Positions 41,149 to 53,630 of a stretch of 64,000 bases of DNA are shown piece by piece. Source of the DNA: Nitzschia sp. DOCU1. Lineage: Eukaryota > Bacillariophyta > Bacillariophyceae > Bacillariales > Bacillariaceae. The DNA lies in contig OX595990.1 in NCBI GenBank assembly GCA_951394045.1, forward strand, positions 1-64,000. The letters run 5' to 3'. The position numbers were made by a program, and so were the translations under genes. Position 1 is the stretch's first letter; each line of letters begins with the position of its first letter. Under the pieces are notes generated by a model. That model was not told where the DNA came from and searched no databases. It saw only the letters and a program-made list of their open reading frames with translations.

Positions 41149-41882
41149 ATGGTTATCTACAGCGAGGTTGAGGTGCGGCGAGCCTCGATTTGGAATACTT
41201 GCGTCAAGGTCCTGCAAGAGTGTTTGGAAGATTATCTGAAGTTTTCAGACAAGAAAAAGTTATTTCAAACGTCGGACAAAGGGCTGCAAGACGACTCAGC
41301 GCGGCACCAAGATTTGATCGGACTGGCGGACGTATTGGAATTGACGGAGCAAATTCTTTCTCTACGAAGCGGGTTTCTGGTGGATGCATCGGAGCAACTC
41401 ACCAACGATGGGATTATGCTGCGTGAAAAGCTTTTCGACGACATTCAAAAGAAGCACTTGCGTGCATACCGCGAGGACTGGTCTTTTGTTACCCTGCCCA
41501 AGAAGGAGCCCTTGTCGGACAAAGAAAATGCCGTGGAGTACATCAGGAAGGTAAGATCACCATTGCTTTCGTCACGATCCAATTCGACATTATTCCTGAT
41601 CACTGTGTCGGTACCCTGTAGAAAATCGTGACCGAATTGGTCGCCATGGAGAACCGCTCTACGAAGAAGGTAATCCGAAGCTGGTTCAACCGCTTCTTCA
41701 TTTGCCGTGGCAAAAAGATTGCTCTGGATGAAAACTCGTCGATCAACTTCCCGCAATTGATAGCAGCGTATCAACCCAATTCGAGTCCCACCTCGGCGCG
41801 TCTCCAGTGGTATCTCCTGCCATTCCCGCCTGCTTCATTGGCGATATCGTCGGGTGACTTTCGAAACTTATGCCATTACTGA
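41149..41882 (+). CDS. Spliced gene for a 220-residue helical protein (copy B)
   Basis: Exon 1 is 41149-41550, the intron 41551-41621 (71 nt, GTAAG…CTGTAG) and exon 2 41622-41882. Both splice sites and both frames are conserved relative to copy A, with changes such as Gly to Glu in DVLELTEQ. This preservation contrasts with the broken neighbours. Confidence 0.55.
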
Positions 41883-42274
41883 AACTGCTCCCACCCATTG
41901 CCCAGGATGTCTATGAGGTGTTCTCCAACATTTCTGATCTTTATATGACTACAACCTTTTGGATTTGCTCTGGAATTTGCAAGCACGAAAAGTTTCTTCT
42001 AGGACTACAACCTTCTGCGCCGACTCTTGACCCAGACACTATTGCAACGCCCCGCTCGAAGTAGCTCCTCTCAACTGCTTGGTTTTGGAAGGTGGTCACC
42101 GTCTCCGACGGCAAGTTGCTACGAGTTCGAATTTGCCGCCATTTACAGATGCTGAGCTTTGCTTGCCCCTCCCTTGCGAGCGGACAGAAATCGAGGTAGT
42201 TCGCGAGTTCATTCTTCTGATCCCATTAAGCCTTTGTCGAATCCCGCCCAACAAAACGACGATGCTACTTCCTT

Positions 42275-42830
42275 AAGCTTGGAACCACCTTTTACAAGTC
42301 ATCTGATTGCCGACCGAGGAGAGCCCATACTATACCGTCGAGGGATAGCGATAAAGAGGACTTGGAGCCTGACCAGCTGCTGGAGTTTATCCAAGCTGAT
42401 GAAACCAAGGATATGTCAGCAAACGCTGGAGATGGCAATCATCATCAAAGCAGTGAAAATACGGCGGAACATTCTCAGAGCAAGCGGATTAAATTCATGA
42501 TATCGGCCGCCGCAAGCGAAAGAGTGATTCGTTTCTGGATGCCATTCCCCAAACCAAGCAGTTGCATTTGGAGAGCAGCCACACAAAACGTGGCCGGCTT
42601 CGAAAGATTGAGGTGGAAGATTGAGATGGTAGACGACGCGTTGGACGCATCCCTCATTTTTCTCAAGAAGAAACCTGGCAGGCCTCGATAGATTGAAGAC
42701 GAGTTCGACGTACCCTAGTTTGTCTCAAGAAACAGAAGAAAGACTTACGACACGGTGCCTCGCCGTCTGCGAAGAACCAAAAGGGTGAAATCGATCGTTC
42801 ATCGCTGTCTGCGCCCAAGTTTCGGCGTGA
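42275..42830 (+). pseudogene. Tudor-like/AT-hook fragment, paralogue I (copy B)
   Basis: Equivalent of 15785-16340, with DKEDLEPDQLLEFIQADE and the AT-hook-type HRKRGRLRK still visible and the same frame breaks. Confidence 0.5.
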
Positions 42831-43223
42831 ACGTCCTAGAACCTATTTAGACAAATCCATTGCCTTGCCAGCAGCAAACCGCGGCGATCGTATCACTGCC
42901 GTCGACATGGAATCGTCGAATAATCGACTAGGACAGGCAAGAAGGACGAAAAGACGCCGGGACGGTGAAACGTAGGGGCCGAACGAGTTTAGCAGCAGTT
43001 GATTCGTCGCCCAATCTCTTGACGACCGCATTGGCTAGCATCACCGAACTGTTGCAGGCGCCCACGACTGATTATCGCCAGGTTTCGCACCTTACTAGCC
43101 ATGCCAGCGTTGTCAACAATACATCTCTTCCATTCGAAGTTGGCGTCCAAGGACAGCTCATCGGGACCTGCGTCGCCCACAATCTGAAGAGGGAAAACGA
43201 TACCTCCCTTTCCACTGGGACAA

Positions 43224-43919
43224 TTGCTCATGGTGGGATCGCAACTTCGATTGTCCGAACAAGATGGATTGGCTCCAATCATTCGCAAAGTGACGGGACT
43301 CTATGTCATGGCACAATGCTTTCAATCCCTCTGGACCGCATCCTTTCGACCAAAGTACAATCAAGGCTATTTCAAGTACATCTCGGCTCTCAACTTGACA
43401 GGAATTGCAATTTCGCTTTCACTTTGCCATGACGCATTTACTTCGGCGTCTGATACCATTTCTAACAAGGACTATTGGATGAATTTCTTGCCCTTGACAC
43501 TTCATTTTGGATGGACGACAGCCTCGTCCTTGGTCAATTTGAATGGCATGTATGCCTTGGATGATGACGTTTCCGCGAAATCAGTCGCTTGGATGGGTCA
43601 TGTGTCCGTTGTAGCGGCAACAATCTTGGGCGTCACCACGACCGTCTTGCGCCGTGCACCCATCTATGGAAGTGTCATTGCCTGGGCCTTGTCGGCAGTG
43701 GCTTCGGGATTAGGGCAACGCATCGAGGAAACTCGTAAGGAAGATCCAAAGACAGTGGGCGTGTATGGTGCGCAACTCCAACAAACGCTCAGTCTAGCCG
43801 GAGCGGCTCTTTGTGCGGCAACGAGCGGCAAGGTGGCGGGGAAAGATGAGTATCGGTTTATTCATCAGTACCGGGGTGGGCTTCAGCGTGCATCGAATAG
43901 GAGGCACGGTTGGACTTGA
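43224..43919 (+). CDS. Multi-pass membrane protein, TspO/MBR-like layout (copy B)
   Basis: 231 residues, equivalent of 16737-17429. Differences include Gly-Pro to Gly-Leu near the N-terminus and one extra His near the C-terminus. All hydrophobic segments are retained. Confidence 0.5.
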   Translation: MLMVGSQLRLSEQDGLAPIIRKVTGLYVMAQCFQSLWTASFRPKYNQGYFKYISALNLTGIAISLSLCHDAFTSASDTISNKDYWMNFLPLTLHFGWTTASSLVNLNGMYALDDDVSAKSVAWMGHVSVVAATILGVTTTVLRRAPIYGSVIAWALSAVASGLGQRIEETRKEDPKTVGVYGAQLQQTLSLAGAALCAATSGKVAGKDEYRFIHQYRGGLQRASNRRHGWT

Positions 43920-44667
43920 TTCTGAGCCACGGAAGGTTACTGAGTTCACAGTTGACTTGCCTTTTATCGGTATACCCGTCAACGTGTTTGATGTAAAGAG
44001 GAAGCTTCAACCTGCAACCATTTTCGAATATTCGTTCTCGGACTATCCGAATCGGGCTGAACCTGCTCCGTTCAATGGCGAGGTTGTGAGAATCTTCGGA
44101 TTGGACGCCTCTCGATGCTCCTCCATGGATGAGGCGTACGAGCTCGTCTGCAGTCGGAACTGGCCGGACGGAAAATCGCACTTTGATTTTTGGTGCACGA
44201 AAGTCTGTATGACTTTGAAGCGACTTCTAAATTGGACGCGACCATAGGGCGGTCAGGCTACAGGCCCAATCGGGAAAAAACGAGGCCAAGACCACGACCA
44301 AGACCAAAACTATGTTTTGCCATCTGCGCAAGTGACGTCGGCTCAAGGTGGATTATTTTCATCCCTCGCGGTTGAAAAAGAAGAAGGATCGGGCGCTCCA
44401 GGCAAAGCAGCAGCCGCCCCTGATGGATTGTTCGCCGCCCTATTGGTTCATAGAGATTCATCGGTAGACAAAAAGTGTACGGTCCAAGACGACAGCGATG
44501 AGTTGCCGACAAGTACGCGAACCCAGGCTACTCGTCCTCGCGAGCCCCCTTCGACAAGAGGTCTCTTTGCCTCGCTCTCCGGCACGAACATACTGGAAGA
44601 CAAACCTGCTGCACCAAGACCAGCGGATATCAGTCCAAAACCAGGGACGGGTTGTTTGCGCCCTTGA
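43920..44667 (+). pseudogene. Linker protein with GLF motifs, nonsense-interrupted (copy B)
   Basis: The frame from 43813 ends at a TAG at 44245-44247, where copy A has TTG. The same reading continues after it (44317-44667) with GLFSSLAV, GLFAALLV and GLFASLSG. A 9-bp deletion in the Lys/Gln-rich stretch is in frame. Confidence 0.5.
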
Positions 44668-44930
44668 AAAAGGCGGATGGTAGCGTCGTTGTACCGCCGT
44701 TAGCTCGGTCCGCCTCGGATCAAGGCGACACCCGTTCGAAAAGTCCCATTCCGACCCAGTGAATCCCTCCATCGACTTGACTTCCTTGTTGGACGGAGGA
44801 TTGAGTTTTGACGATCTTGATGATCATTTTAACAAGACGGCAACTTGTTCCAGGCGGCACCCGTTCGAAAAGTCCCATTCCGACCCCTCCAAAGGAAAAG
44901 CTCAGGCCACCTGGAATACAAGCATCGAAA

Positions 44931-45287
44931 ATGAAGCTGGCACCTCCAAAGGGCGATCTCAAAGTTTTGTATGCCGGGGACAATTTGGTGAATCAAAAGG
45001 TATTGTCCAGAGTGTTGGGGTGGGCGGGCATTGACGGCATTACGATTGTGGACAATGGCCAGAAGGCAGTCGATATTTGCGCAACGTCGACCTTCGCCTG
45101 CATATTCATGGATATGCAGGTCTCGATTATGGTCGGTATGGAAGCAATCAAGACAATCGTAGAGAGAGATCCCACGGCTTTCGTGCTTTTGGTTTCAGCG
45201 CATGCTCTGGACGAATACAAGACCCAAGCGGAAGCTGTCGGCGCCAAAGGTTTCTTCTCCAAACCCTTTTCGAACCATTGCCATTGA
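44931..45287 (+). CDS. Response-regulator receiver domain 1, frame intact (copy B)
   Basis: The frame 44808-45287 reads LKVLYAGDNLVNQKVLSRVL, ACIFMDMQ (Asp acceptor), FVLLVSAHALDEYK and KGFFSKPF (Lys) without interruption, then stops. The weakened acidic pair (AGDN) and the odd VSIMVG loop suggest relaxed constraint even here. It is joined to the GLF-motif protein upstream only through a frame change. Confidence 0.6.
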   Translation: MKLAPPKGDLKVLYAGDNLVNQKVLSRVLGWAGIDGITIVDNGQKAVDICATSTFACIFMDMQVSIMVGMEAIKTIVERDPTAFVLLVSAHALDEYKTQAEAVGAKGFFSKPFSNHCH

Positions 45288-45511
45288 GGCCGTCTTGGAA
45301 GGTTTGAGTATGAGAAATCGTCGAAGCGCTGTGGATGCGGCTCCGGGCAAGGCGGTCGAATCCAATACGGTAGCACGCGACGAGTCAGGTACAGCAGGCG
45401 AGGGAAAGAAGAGTTTCCTGGAACCTCAGAACGAATCCAGTACATAGCCAAAGGATGCAAAGTCCACTGTTTCGCAGCACCAGCAGACCAAGGCAGTCGC
45501 AGTGGTGCGTA

Positions 45512-45960
45512 ATTTGAAAGTTCTTTATGCGGAAGACAATTTCTGAATCTCGCGAATGTTACGTATATCACCATTGTTGACAATGGCCAACAGGCTGTCG
45601 ATGTTTGTCTTACGCAAACGTTTGTTGACGTTATTTTCATGGATATGGTGATGCCTGTTTTGTCGCGGATGGAAGCTTCCAACAAAATCGTTGCCCATAA
45701 TCCTCAAGACTGCACCGTATTTGTCACTACGCATACTCTGGAGGAATTCAAGTCTGCCGATGCTGCAGGAGCGACGAATGATATTACCAAGCCATTCCGT
45801 TTGACTGATCTGGAGTCTTTGTTCGATCGTTTCAACTTGGTGAACCCCCGCTTGTCCAAGCCCCGTTCCTCGATTCCTGAAATCAGTGTTCGGCAGCGGG
45901 CATCTGTAGCCGCTCTACAACGATGGAATAGTTGGAAGCGGCCAAACTCGGATCATGGGG
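45512..45960 (+). pseudogene. Response-regulator receiver domain 2, internally deleted (copy B)
   Basis: Same lesion as in copy A: LKVLYAEDNF then a stop, with the rest of the domain in a second frame from about 45555. Confidence 0.65.
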
Positions 45961-46179
45961 TGGGGGGTACGGCGTTGGCTACAAGTCATAGGAGTAGCAA
46001 TGGGGACGATAGTGGGAGTGAGATTTTGGATGTAACTACAGAACCAGAAAATACTCTTCAACGCGACGAGGCGCTGGGCTCTCATCGAACGCCCATTGAC
46101 CAGACAGACGCTCGCAAATTTATTACTACACATTGTCGGCGACCCTATTCCGGAGATGCAAGATATGCCATTAACCCGG

Positions 46180-47539
46180 ACTCTCTCTTTCCAGGAATTC
46201 TCAATTTGAATCTGGAAACACGGATTCTATCCAGTTTGCCCCTATCACCCCAACGTAATCAAATTACGGGTCATTTCCAGCGGCGATCGATTCGATCCTT
46301 ACTATTTTATCATCTTGGATCGCCTCTATGATACTTTGGAAACAAAACTACAAAAGTGGAGAGATGTTCTCAGTGGAAGAATCGTGCCAAGGCAATCCCT
46401 GTTTCAATCATGTTTCAAGCCTTGTTGCAGTAGCGACCGACGAGATCGACAAGAAGCCGAGGCTATTTTGGAAAGTAGTCGGCATGATAATGTCTCGCCA
46501 CAAGAACTCAAAGATTTGAAACGACGGCATCAACAGACGGTGGATCGACTATGGGCGGCCTTTGATTTGGCGTCGGCAGTAGCGCATTTGCATAGGCATC
46601 ATATTATGCATCGCGATTTGAAGCCGGATAATATTGGATTCGATATTGTGAGTATTATCGCTTTGGCAGAAACCATTTGGGGGCGAGTCTAACTGTTTCT
46701 TGTTGCCTCGTGCGCTCGCACCAGAGGTCGCAACAGACAAACTATATGACGCCAAATGCGATTGTTATTCTTTTGCCCTGCTATTTTGGGAAATACTGAA
46801 TTCCCAGCGGCGATCGATTCGATCCTTACTATTTTATCATCTTGGATCGCCTCTATGATACTTTGGAAACAAAACTACAAAAGTGGAGAGATGTTCTCAG
46901 TGGAAGAATCGTGCCAAGGCGATCCCTGTTTCAATCATGTTTCAAGCCTTGTTGCAGTAGCGACCGACGAGATCGACAAGAAGCCGAGGCTATTTTGGAA
47001 AGTAGTCGGCATGATAATGTCTCGCCACAAGAACTCAAAGATTTGAAACGACGGCATCAACAGACGGTGGATCGACTATGGGCGGCCTTTGATTTGGCGT
47101 CGGCAGTAGCGCATTTGCATAAGCATCATATTATGCATCGCGATTTGAAGCCGGATAATATTGGATTCGATATTGTGAGTACTATCGCTTTGGCAGAAAC
47201 CATTTGGGGGCGAGTCTAACTGTTTCTTGTTGCCTCGTGCGCTCGCACCAGAGGTCGCAACAGACAAACTATATGACGATGGACAAGTTACAGCGGCTGG
47301 TCTGGAATGATACGTATCAGCGGCGGCCCAAAATTCTAGTCGTTGCTAACAGCACCAGCAATTATGCACTTGTCGACGAACAATTGACTCTGTTTTTGAC
47401 ATCACCCAAGGCTGCTTGGACAAAAGAATGGAAGGCCCTACCGGTAGTGGAATCTTCGTGGCATCATTATGGTTCTCGACGCCCAACCATAGAGCATGTG
47501 GAGCAAGAGCTTAAAAAAACGTCTGAAAAAGGGAATTGA
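46180..47539 (+). pseudogene. Ser/Thr protein kinase with internal tandem duplication (copy B)
   Basis: N-lobe pieces LNLETRILSSL and HPNVIKLRVISSGDRFDPYY precede FIILDRLYDTLE. The helix DLASAVAHLHRHHIMH leads into the catalytic loop HRDLKPDNIGFDI, then LAPEVATDKLYDAKCDCYSF and ALLFWEILNS (subdomains VIII-IX). The catalytic segment is then repeated (46804-47277) before the C-terminal RRPTIEHVEQELKK. Several frame changes and the missing DFG make it inactive. Subdomain order and the insert between N-lobe and catalytic loop are as in the large diatom kinase families (family knowledge; not verified by search). Confidence 0.75.
46277..47277 (+). repeat. 527-bp-period tandem duplication in the kinase (copy B)
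   Basis: 46277-46750 recurs at 46804-47277 with very few substitutions (for example AGGCATC versus AAGCATC). Segment 46751-46803 between them carries the AKCDCYSFALLFWEILNS coding that is otherwise lost from the unit. Confidence 0.9.
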
Positions 47540-49459
47540 AGTCATGGACAGCTTCATGGTGGACTTGATAAATTGCTTGAGAGCAAACGACTTTCACACA
47601 ATGCCCGGAGATCGACCTTTGTCTATCATCCACCAGCTGCGAACAACAATGTGCGGGAACGAGGCGCCCCGTCGATCTACAAGTGCAGAGGCCCGAGCTA
47701 CTGTCTTGACTTGGTGGGGTAGCTCCACACGTCTATTCTCTGGCAGACATCAGGATGCTAAAAGACAAAGACGGAGTCAGTTGTTTGCAACGGACGCCTG
47801 AGCCGGCTCTGGCAAATGTGAGTGAAGATTCCTAGTGTCGAGTATTGCCAGTAAGATTTCCCGGCGTTCCAAAGGCCGAGCCAACTCGAATCTGCCAACA
47901 TTCCGTCAAGAATCCCATCCATCCATGAATACCTTTGTCGATCAATCCAGCCCAGGCTCCCGACTTGAAGGTTACCCAGTTTTGCGCTGTAAACTTATCC
48001 AATCTCAACTTGTGCAAGTTAAAGAAGGGGACCATGAGATAACAGGGATGTTCAATAGTCCATTGCGGGCTACCGTCGATCCTGTCGGTTATATTGATCA
48101 TTGCGGCGGGCTACCGTCGATCCTGTCGATTTTTGGGTGCCCGACCGGTATTCGTCTCTCGCATTCCTTTGGAACAAGGAGCGGCCGTGTTGCTGTGGTC
48201 CAGCTGGCCTTGGATTAGTCGACTGTACGGTGTCTCGGGCAATGATATCATGGCCCTTCTATTGTATACCACGCTGGATCTTGGTAATGCCTATTCTTTT
48301 GCACCAAGAGGAGAATACACTGGGTTAGGAGACGGGGAAGCAAAGTTCGTTCGTTCTTGCCCGTGGCCTTTCGGTATATGATTCAAGTTTCTGAGGAGAT
48401 GTATCCACCCAATTGATTGCAATCCAAAGTACGACGACGAAGCGAACAAGCCGAACCTGACGACAAAGTAGAGAGTGATGTACATGATGCGCAAAAAGGA
48501 AGCGTCGCCGAGAACCGACCCTATCGGTAGCGTCCCCAGTTTTGGTCATTCGGCTACGCTTTCAATACGAATGGGCTAATGGCGTATATACTATTTGCTG
48601 GATGCCGGAGTCGTCGTCTTTCCTGCGACCAAGCTGGCCAAACGGAGTTCAAGACCCTGTTGACGAGGATTTGATCCTTCCGGAAGCCACCTTCCAGAAT
48701 ATCCATCGCCCTCCGTGTTTGGCATTTCAGTCGACTCTGTGCGCTCCTTGCTAAAGTGCTTCGATATTCTGAAACGTCTTTGTCTCAGTGGAATGGATCC
48801 GGATTATATCGACCGGACATTTTGCTTGGAGAATGCTCAGAATGGGACCATCCGGTTGTCATCACACTCGGGAAGGGTCCTTGCCTACGTTCGAAGATTT
48901 ACTTTCGTCGGACAGTGCGCGAGAAGTCGACAAACCGGTCAATACTCGTGGTATCCTGACAACCGACGAAGATATAGCATTCCGGGGGATATTGGCGAGC
49001 TCCCCCTGCTGGCTCCCATGGGTAGTCGATACGTTTGAGGACGACCCGAGAAAGCAGGTCATGTCGAACTATAAATCAATGATGGCTTTCCCTTCCCTCT
49101 GTTTAGAGCTCAATGAAACTCGCCACGTGGAAAAATCAAGCAATCTTCCCGTCCTGCCGACCCAAATGCAGCCTCCGACACAGAAGCTACTATTGCCGAC
49201 GACTCGGCCAAGAAAGCCGCTGCCCAGCAAATACGATATATCTTGGACGACGCCCGCGTGAGAGTCACTATATAATGTTTCGATTCAAAGATTTCTCGAA
49301 CGACGATGGGCTGGCTAAAGTCATGTTGCGTCGTCCCGGAAGGCGCGCACCTTGCGTCTGCTGCCAAATCCAAGGGAGTGGCTTTTATTCTTGCCATGTG
49401 ATGCGTGGCAATCCTGATTTTGATTTTATTGCGAACTGGCCGAATATGGGAGGTATTGA
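47540..49459 (+). pseudogene. Decayed region (copy B), with the retrotransposon empty site
   Basis: Equivalent of 20168-22287. The GECSEWDHPVV block is single here. The empty site ATTGA is at 49455-49459. No recognisable complete gene. Confidence 0.4.
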
Positions 49460-49750
49460 TGGCCTGCTAGCACGTACAAAGATTCTCAGCTCGTTGATGT
49501 TAACCCGACGTCAGCGCCCGACGAGAATTCAGCTGGGTAATCGTTGGAACAGAGACACGACGATGACAAGAACGAAATGGAGGAGACGCTACCATCGACC
49601 CATCTGAGCAACTGGAAACTGCTTGAAAGGCTCTTGAAAAAGCTAACTACCTCCACCAGCAAGCGGACGCTCTGGCATTTCAACCCGTGTGACTTGGAGC
49701 AAAGTTCATAAAGATGTGTTTCCGATTGACCCAACGGACGGTCGCTATAT

Positions 49751-49984
49751 TTGGTTCACTATTTGCGGCTGAGCGGGGATGTTTTGTGCTGCGACGGCTG
49801 TTCCAACGTTGTGCATACAAAATGTGTCGGCCTGCCCGGGATCCCTGAAGAAGATTGGTATTGCGAAACGTGTGCGCCCATTGGTAAAGAAACACCATCG
49901 GTCGCCGGCCCCCGACCTGGCAGAGGGTCCTTCGGTTGCTACCTGTGCCGAGGCTGGGACGTCGGCAGTCAAGGGCGGTTGTGA
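49751..49984 (+). pseudogene. PHD finger, paralogue II (copy B)
   Basis: Same as 28095-28328: VLCCDGCSNVVHTKC and WYCETC are present and the first Cys pair is missing. Confidence 0.7.
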
Positions 49985-50149
49985 CCATGAGGATACTACT
50001 AGACCTCGGATTGAAGAGACGAAGGACGACGATCCAGCTCCATCTGCATACACGAACTCGACTGAAGATAGAGGCGGCGTTTTGAAAATGGTGGGATTGG
50101 ACGGCCACGCCTGACACAATCAGTTACCGAGGCCGATAGAGAGGACGAG

Positions 50150-51356
50150 GTGTCCGATTCCAAAGAGCCTGGGGTGGCTTTTGTCACCTCAAATGTTGCG
50201 GCGTCGAACGACAATAATGTCGGTCCTATAAAACCTACTCCAGCTGCTCTCCCCCCAAAGCCCTTGATAAGCGACGACGAGTTTGAAGAGCAGGCTGACG
50301 ATCTCGAACGTGTACGTGACGCCCTTCACAAGCTCATTTTTCTTCTGATCCCAACAAGCCCTCGTCGAACGACGCCACTTCCATCAAGAACTCCGCCAAA
50401 CATTCGAGGGCGCCACTTCCATCAAACTCGGAACTACCTTTTACAAGAACTTTGCCAAACACGGACTATTCAAGGGCAAAGTCATCCGATTGCCGACCGA
50501 TGAGACCCCTGTAGTACTGTGGTGTCGAGTATGTGGATGGCGACAACGAGGACTTGCAGCCTGACGAGCTTCTGGAGTTGATCCAAGCTGATGATGCCAA
50601 GGATGTGGCAGCAAAAACCGGAGATGGCAATCATCATCAAAGCAGCGGAAAGACGATGGAGCATTCTGGACGACGCAAGAGTGCTCCGCCCCCGCGGTTC
50701 GTGGAGCAAGCGGATCGAATCTATGACACTGGACGCCGCAAGCGAGGACCCCCGCGAAAGCTTGATTCGTTTCTGGGTGCCATCCCCCAAAACAAGCGGT
50801 TGTATTTGGAGAGCAATGGTTTGATTTCTTCTACAGCCACAGAAAACGTGGCCGGCCTCGAAAGATTGATGCGGTTGACGACGAGTTGGACGCACCTCAT
50901 TTCTCTCAAGACACAAAGAAACCAGTGCGCAACGGTGCCTCGCCGTCTCCCAAGAGCCAAAAGGTTGAATTGACGGGTGATACCTACCTATCTTCTGTCA
51001 TCAACGACCAGAATCCCATTGGTTACAATATTCACAAGAGTGCGACTTCACCGACGGGAGTAACCCTTGCCGAACTCGCCGCCTTTGCGACCGTAGAGTT
51101 GAGGATCCGAAAGATTGCGGAGTACATCGTAACTTCGTATGCCTCCAATATTTTCCGGGAGCGCCAGGATACCAAGGTCCGATACGAAGTCAACTCGGAG
51201 GGTGTGAAGATTTCGAGTATCTTTGCCAGTTTGGAAGCGAACAAGGAACGTCTCCTTTTGGATGACTATGGAGTCAGTCAGACCTCTTCGGAACAAGTCT
51301 TCAACATGCATGCTGCCGAAGCGGAGAAACTCAAATTAGGCACAAACGACCATTAA
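50150..51356 (+). pseudogene. Acidic, Tudor-like and AT-hook parts of paralogue II (copy B)
   Basis: A single 190-bp unit (PPKPLISDDEFEEQADD), then KLGTTFYKNFAKHG, VEYVDGDNEDLQPDELL (continuous here, where copy A has a 4-bp disruption), two AT-hook-type motifs, and the 156-residue tail (50886-51356), which matches copy A residue for residue. Frame changes remain between the blocks. Confidence 0.5.
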
Positions 51357-51812
51357 TTTGATAATGCCTGCTGAAGACGACGAGAGTGATCATCACCAAT
51401 TCAAGCACAAGAGTGCGGGACCACTGTTTGCGAAGAATAATATGATACGCAAAACGGAAGCGTCGCCAAGAACCGATTTGAAATAATAGTAGGACTAGAA
51501 CGTATTTTGTTCGGAGCAATAATATGTTATGTATCGTGCGAGAAACGATGCAACCTAGCTAGCTACTCCTCTACCGGTAGATTTATCATCTATCTATTCA
51601 TCGAACTTTTGGCTTCGTTTTTGTGTTCTCACACAAAAAGTTACTGAGCCCCACCGCTACGTCAAAGCAGTTCGATTTCGGAGGGGGTGGGCCACAGCTG
51701 CTCCGCCCGGTAGAGACAACAATCCACTTCACTCGACGGCGTAGCCGATTCCAATTCTCCACGCACCAGCACAGGTTACACTTAAACTCTCCGCGACGAG
51801 ACACGTACGCGA

Positions 51813-52390
51813 GTGGAGGACGTTTTAAAACCGGAACCACAAACCGGTTGCGTTGATCAGGCTGTTTGTGTGCGGGGAGAATCGGAATCCGGGTCGAGAT
51901 CACGGATCAGGATCGTTGCTCTGGAAAATGTTGGTATTGTAGAACAACGCCAGACGCCTGCAAAAGGAGGAAAGAACAAGGTGAGTAGCACTGCGGGAAA
52001 GAAATATGATCAAACGGCACCGTCAAGTCCCAAAAACGCAAGTTTGGAGTGCACGTACCGTTCCGAAGGGCGCCACCACATGAATCATTCCTCCGCCAAC
52101 ACCAACACAACAATCAAACATTTCATCCAACAACTTTCTGCCAGGGTCTGCTTCGGCTCCGTTTGCCTCAGGGAGCTAGCGTCATGGTTCAACCGAATCC
52201 GGAGGGCTCTCCAGAGACTGAGTCCACGTACACCCCCAATATTGGCTTCCTTCAGGACGAGTGTTCCAGGGCGGTCCGGCACAAACCGGACCTTCACCGT
52301 GGATTTCTCCTCCTTCAGGCTGTTATCTCGCTACAGCTGAGCCGCACCATCAAAATGATAGTGATCGCCGCAGTAGAGGTCTGTTCATAG
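51813..52390 (+). CDS. Small spliced gene (copy B)
   Basis: Exon 1 is 51813-51980, the intron 51981-52144 (164 nt) and exon 2 52145-52390. Splice sites and frames are conserved with copy A. One arginine-rich dipeptide repeat is shorter. Confidence 0.45.
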
Positions 52391-53630
52391 CAGAGTGAAA
52401 AGAAAGTTGATGAAGAAAGCTGATCATCGTTACGATGCGGATTGCTCCCTTCGCAAAAAAGTGAGGTCGATTGAGTGAAAAAGTGATGCATTTGTTGGAA
52501 GGAATGCGGAGATCCGAGCCGTTTCTGCTGTGGTTTGCGAGCAGTTTCGTGATTTTTCCCACGATGAAGCAGTTTCGTGATTTTTCCCACGATGAAGCCC
52601 CACGGTGGCTGAAAGTAATCCACATTCATCATCCGCCAGTTCGCCAAATCCACAGAATATGGTTTCTGAGGCAAGGGCATAAGCTAGAAAACATTTGACG
52701 CTGTTTGTTAAACACGATTGATATGCCTTACGTCAATCGTTCGTCGACTAGACGGACTACATCAGAAAGATAGCAAGCTAGAGAAGTGGGCCGATCGCTG
52801 TCCAGCTGGATGCTACAATCACACCCAAGCTGTAAACGGCAAGCTATGGTTGATTTGAAGACGTTTGTAAAGTTTTGTCAAATTACGATAGGTAGTTAGA
52901 AACTTAGTAGCCCTTTTTCAATGCCCTCATCGACCCATGGGAAAAACGGTCGGCCACGCGGTCTATCGTGAGTTCGTTTTTTAGATGACGCTAACTCACT
53001 CTGTGATCAAAAGAAGACCATGAAAATTTAATCTAGAGTCAATGTCAATATAAAGTACAATATTGTAAAGAGCGAAATTGCCAGAAAGGGTAAGCAAAGT
53101 TAGATTGTAATAGAGGGAAGATTGTCGCCCGCCGTGATTTCACTATAAATTTATGTGTAAGCAGTCGAGGTAATCAAAATCAATCAAGATCAATTTCCTT
53201 TTAAGTAAATGCATATGCCCTCTTGGAGGCAGCCGAGGGGATGCAATGCAATTTCCCGAGATTTCACTACTCGCAATTTGGTGACGCAAGATTTTACAAC
53301 AAGCGATTTCGCAACAACCGATTTCGTACTGGGGGCACTTATCGAATCTCAATTCCCTCAGCGGACAAATAGAGCCGATAGTAGTGCAAAGCATTGCAGC
53401 AGAGTACGTAGATAGCTGGCTACTACGGTAGCTACGACTGCAGACTACTGCTAGCTCCCTTGTCTTACTTTTGTTCTAGCTTCTGTGGTTACGTAAGCCA
53501 GACGACCGCAGCTTTCTCACTTCTACAAACGACGGTATCACGATAATACGAGCATCCACGTGGGCTCTCGTTCTTTCTATCGGAGGGATAGTAAAGAACG
53601 TACTGTCAGCAGCAACAATCATGACTACTA

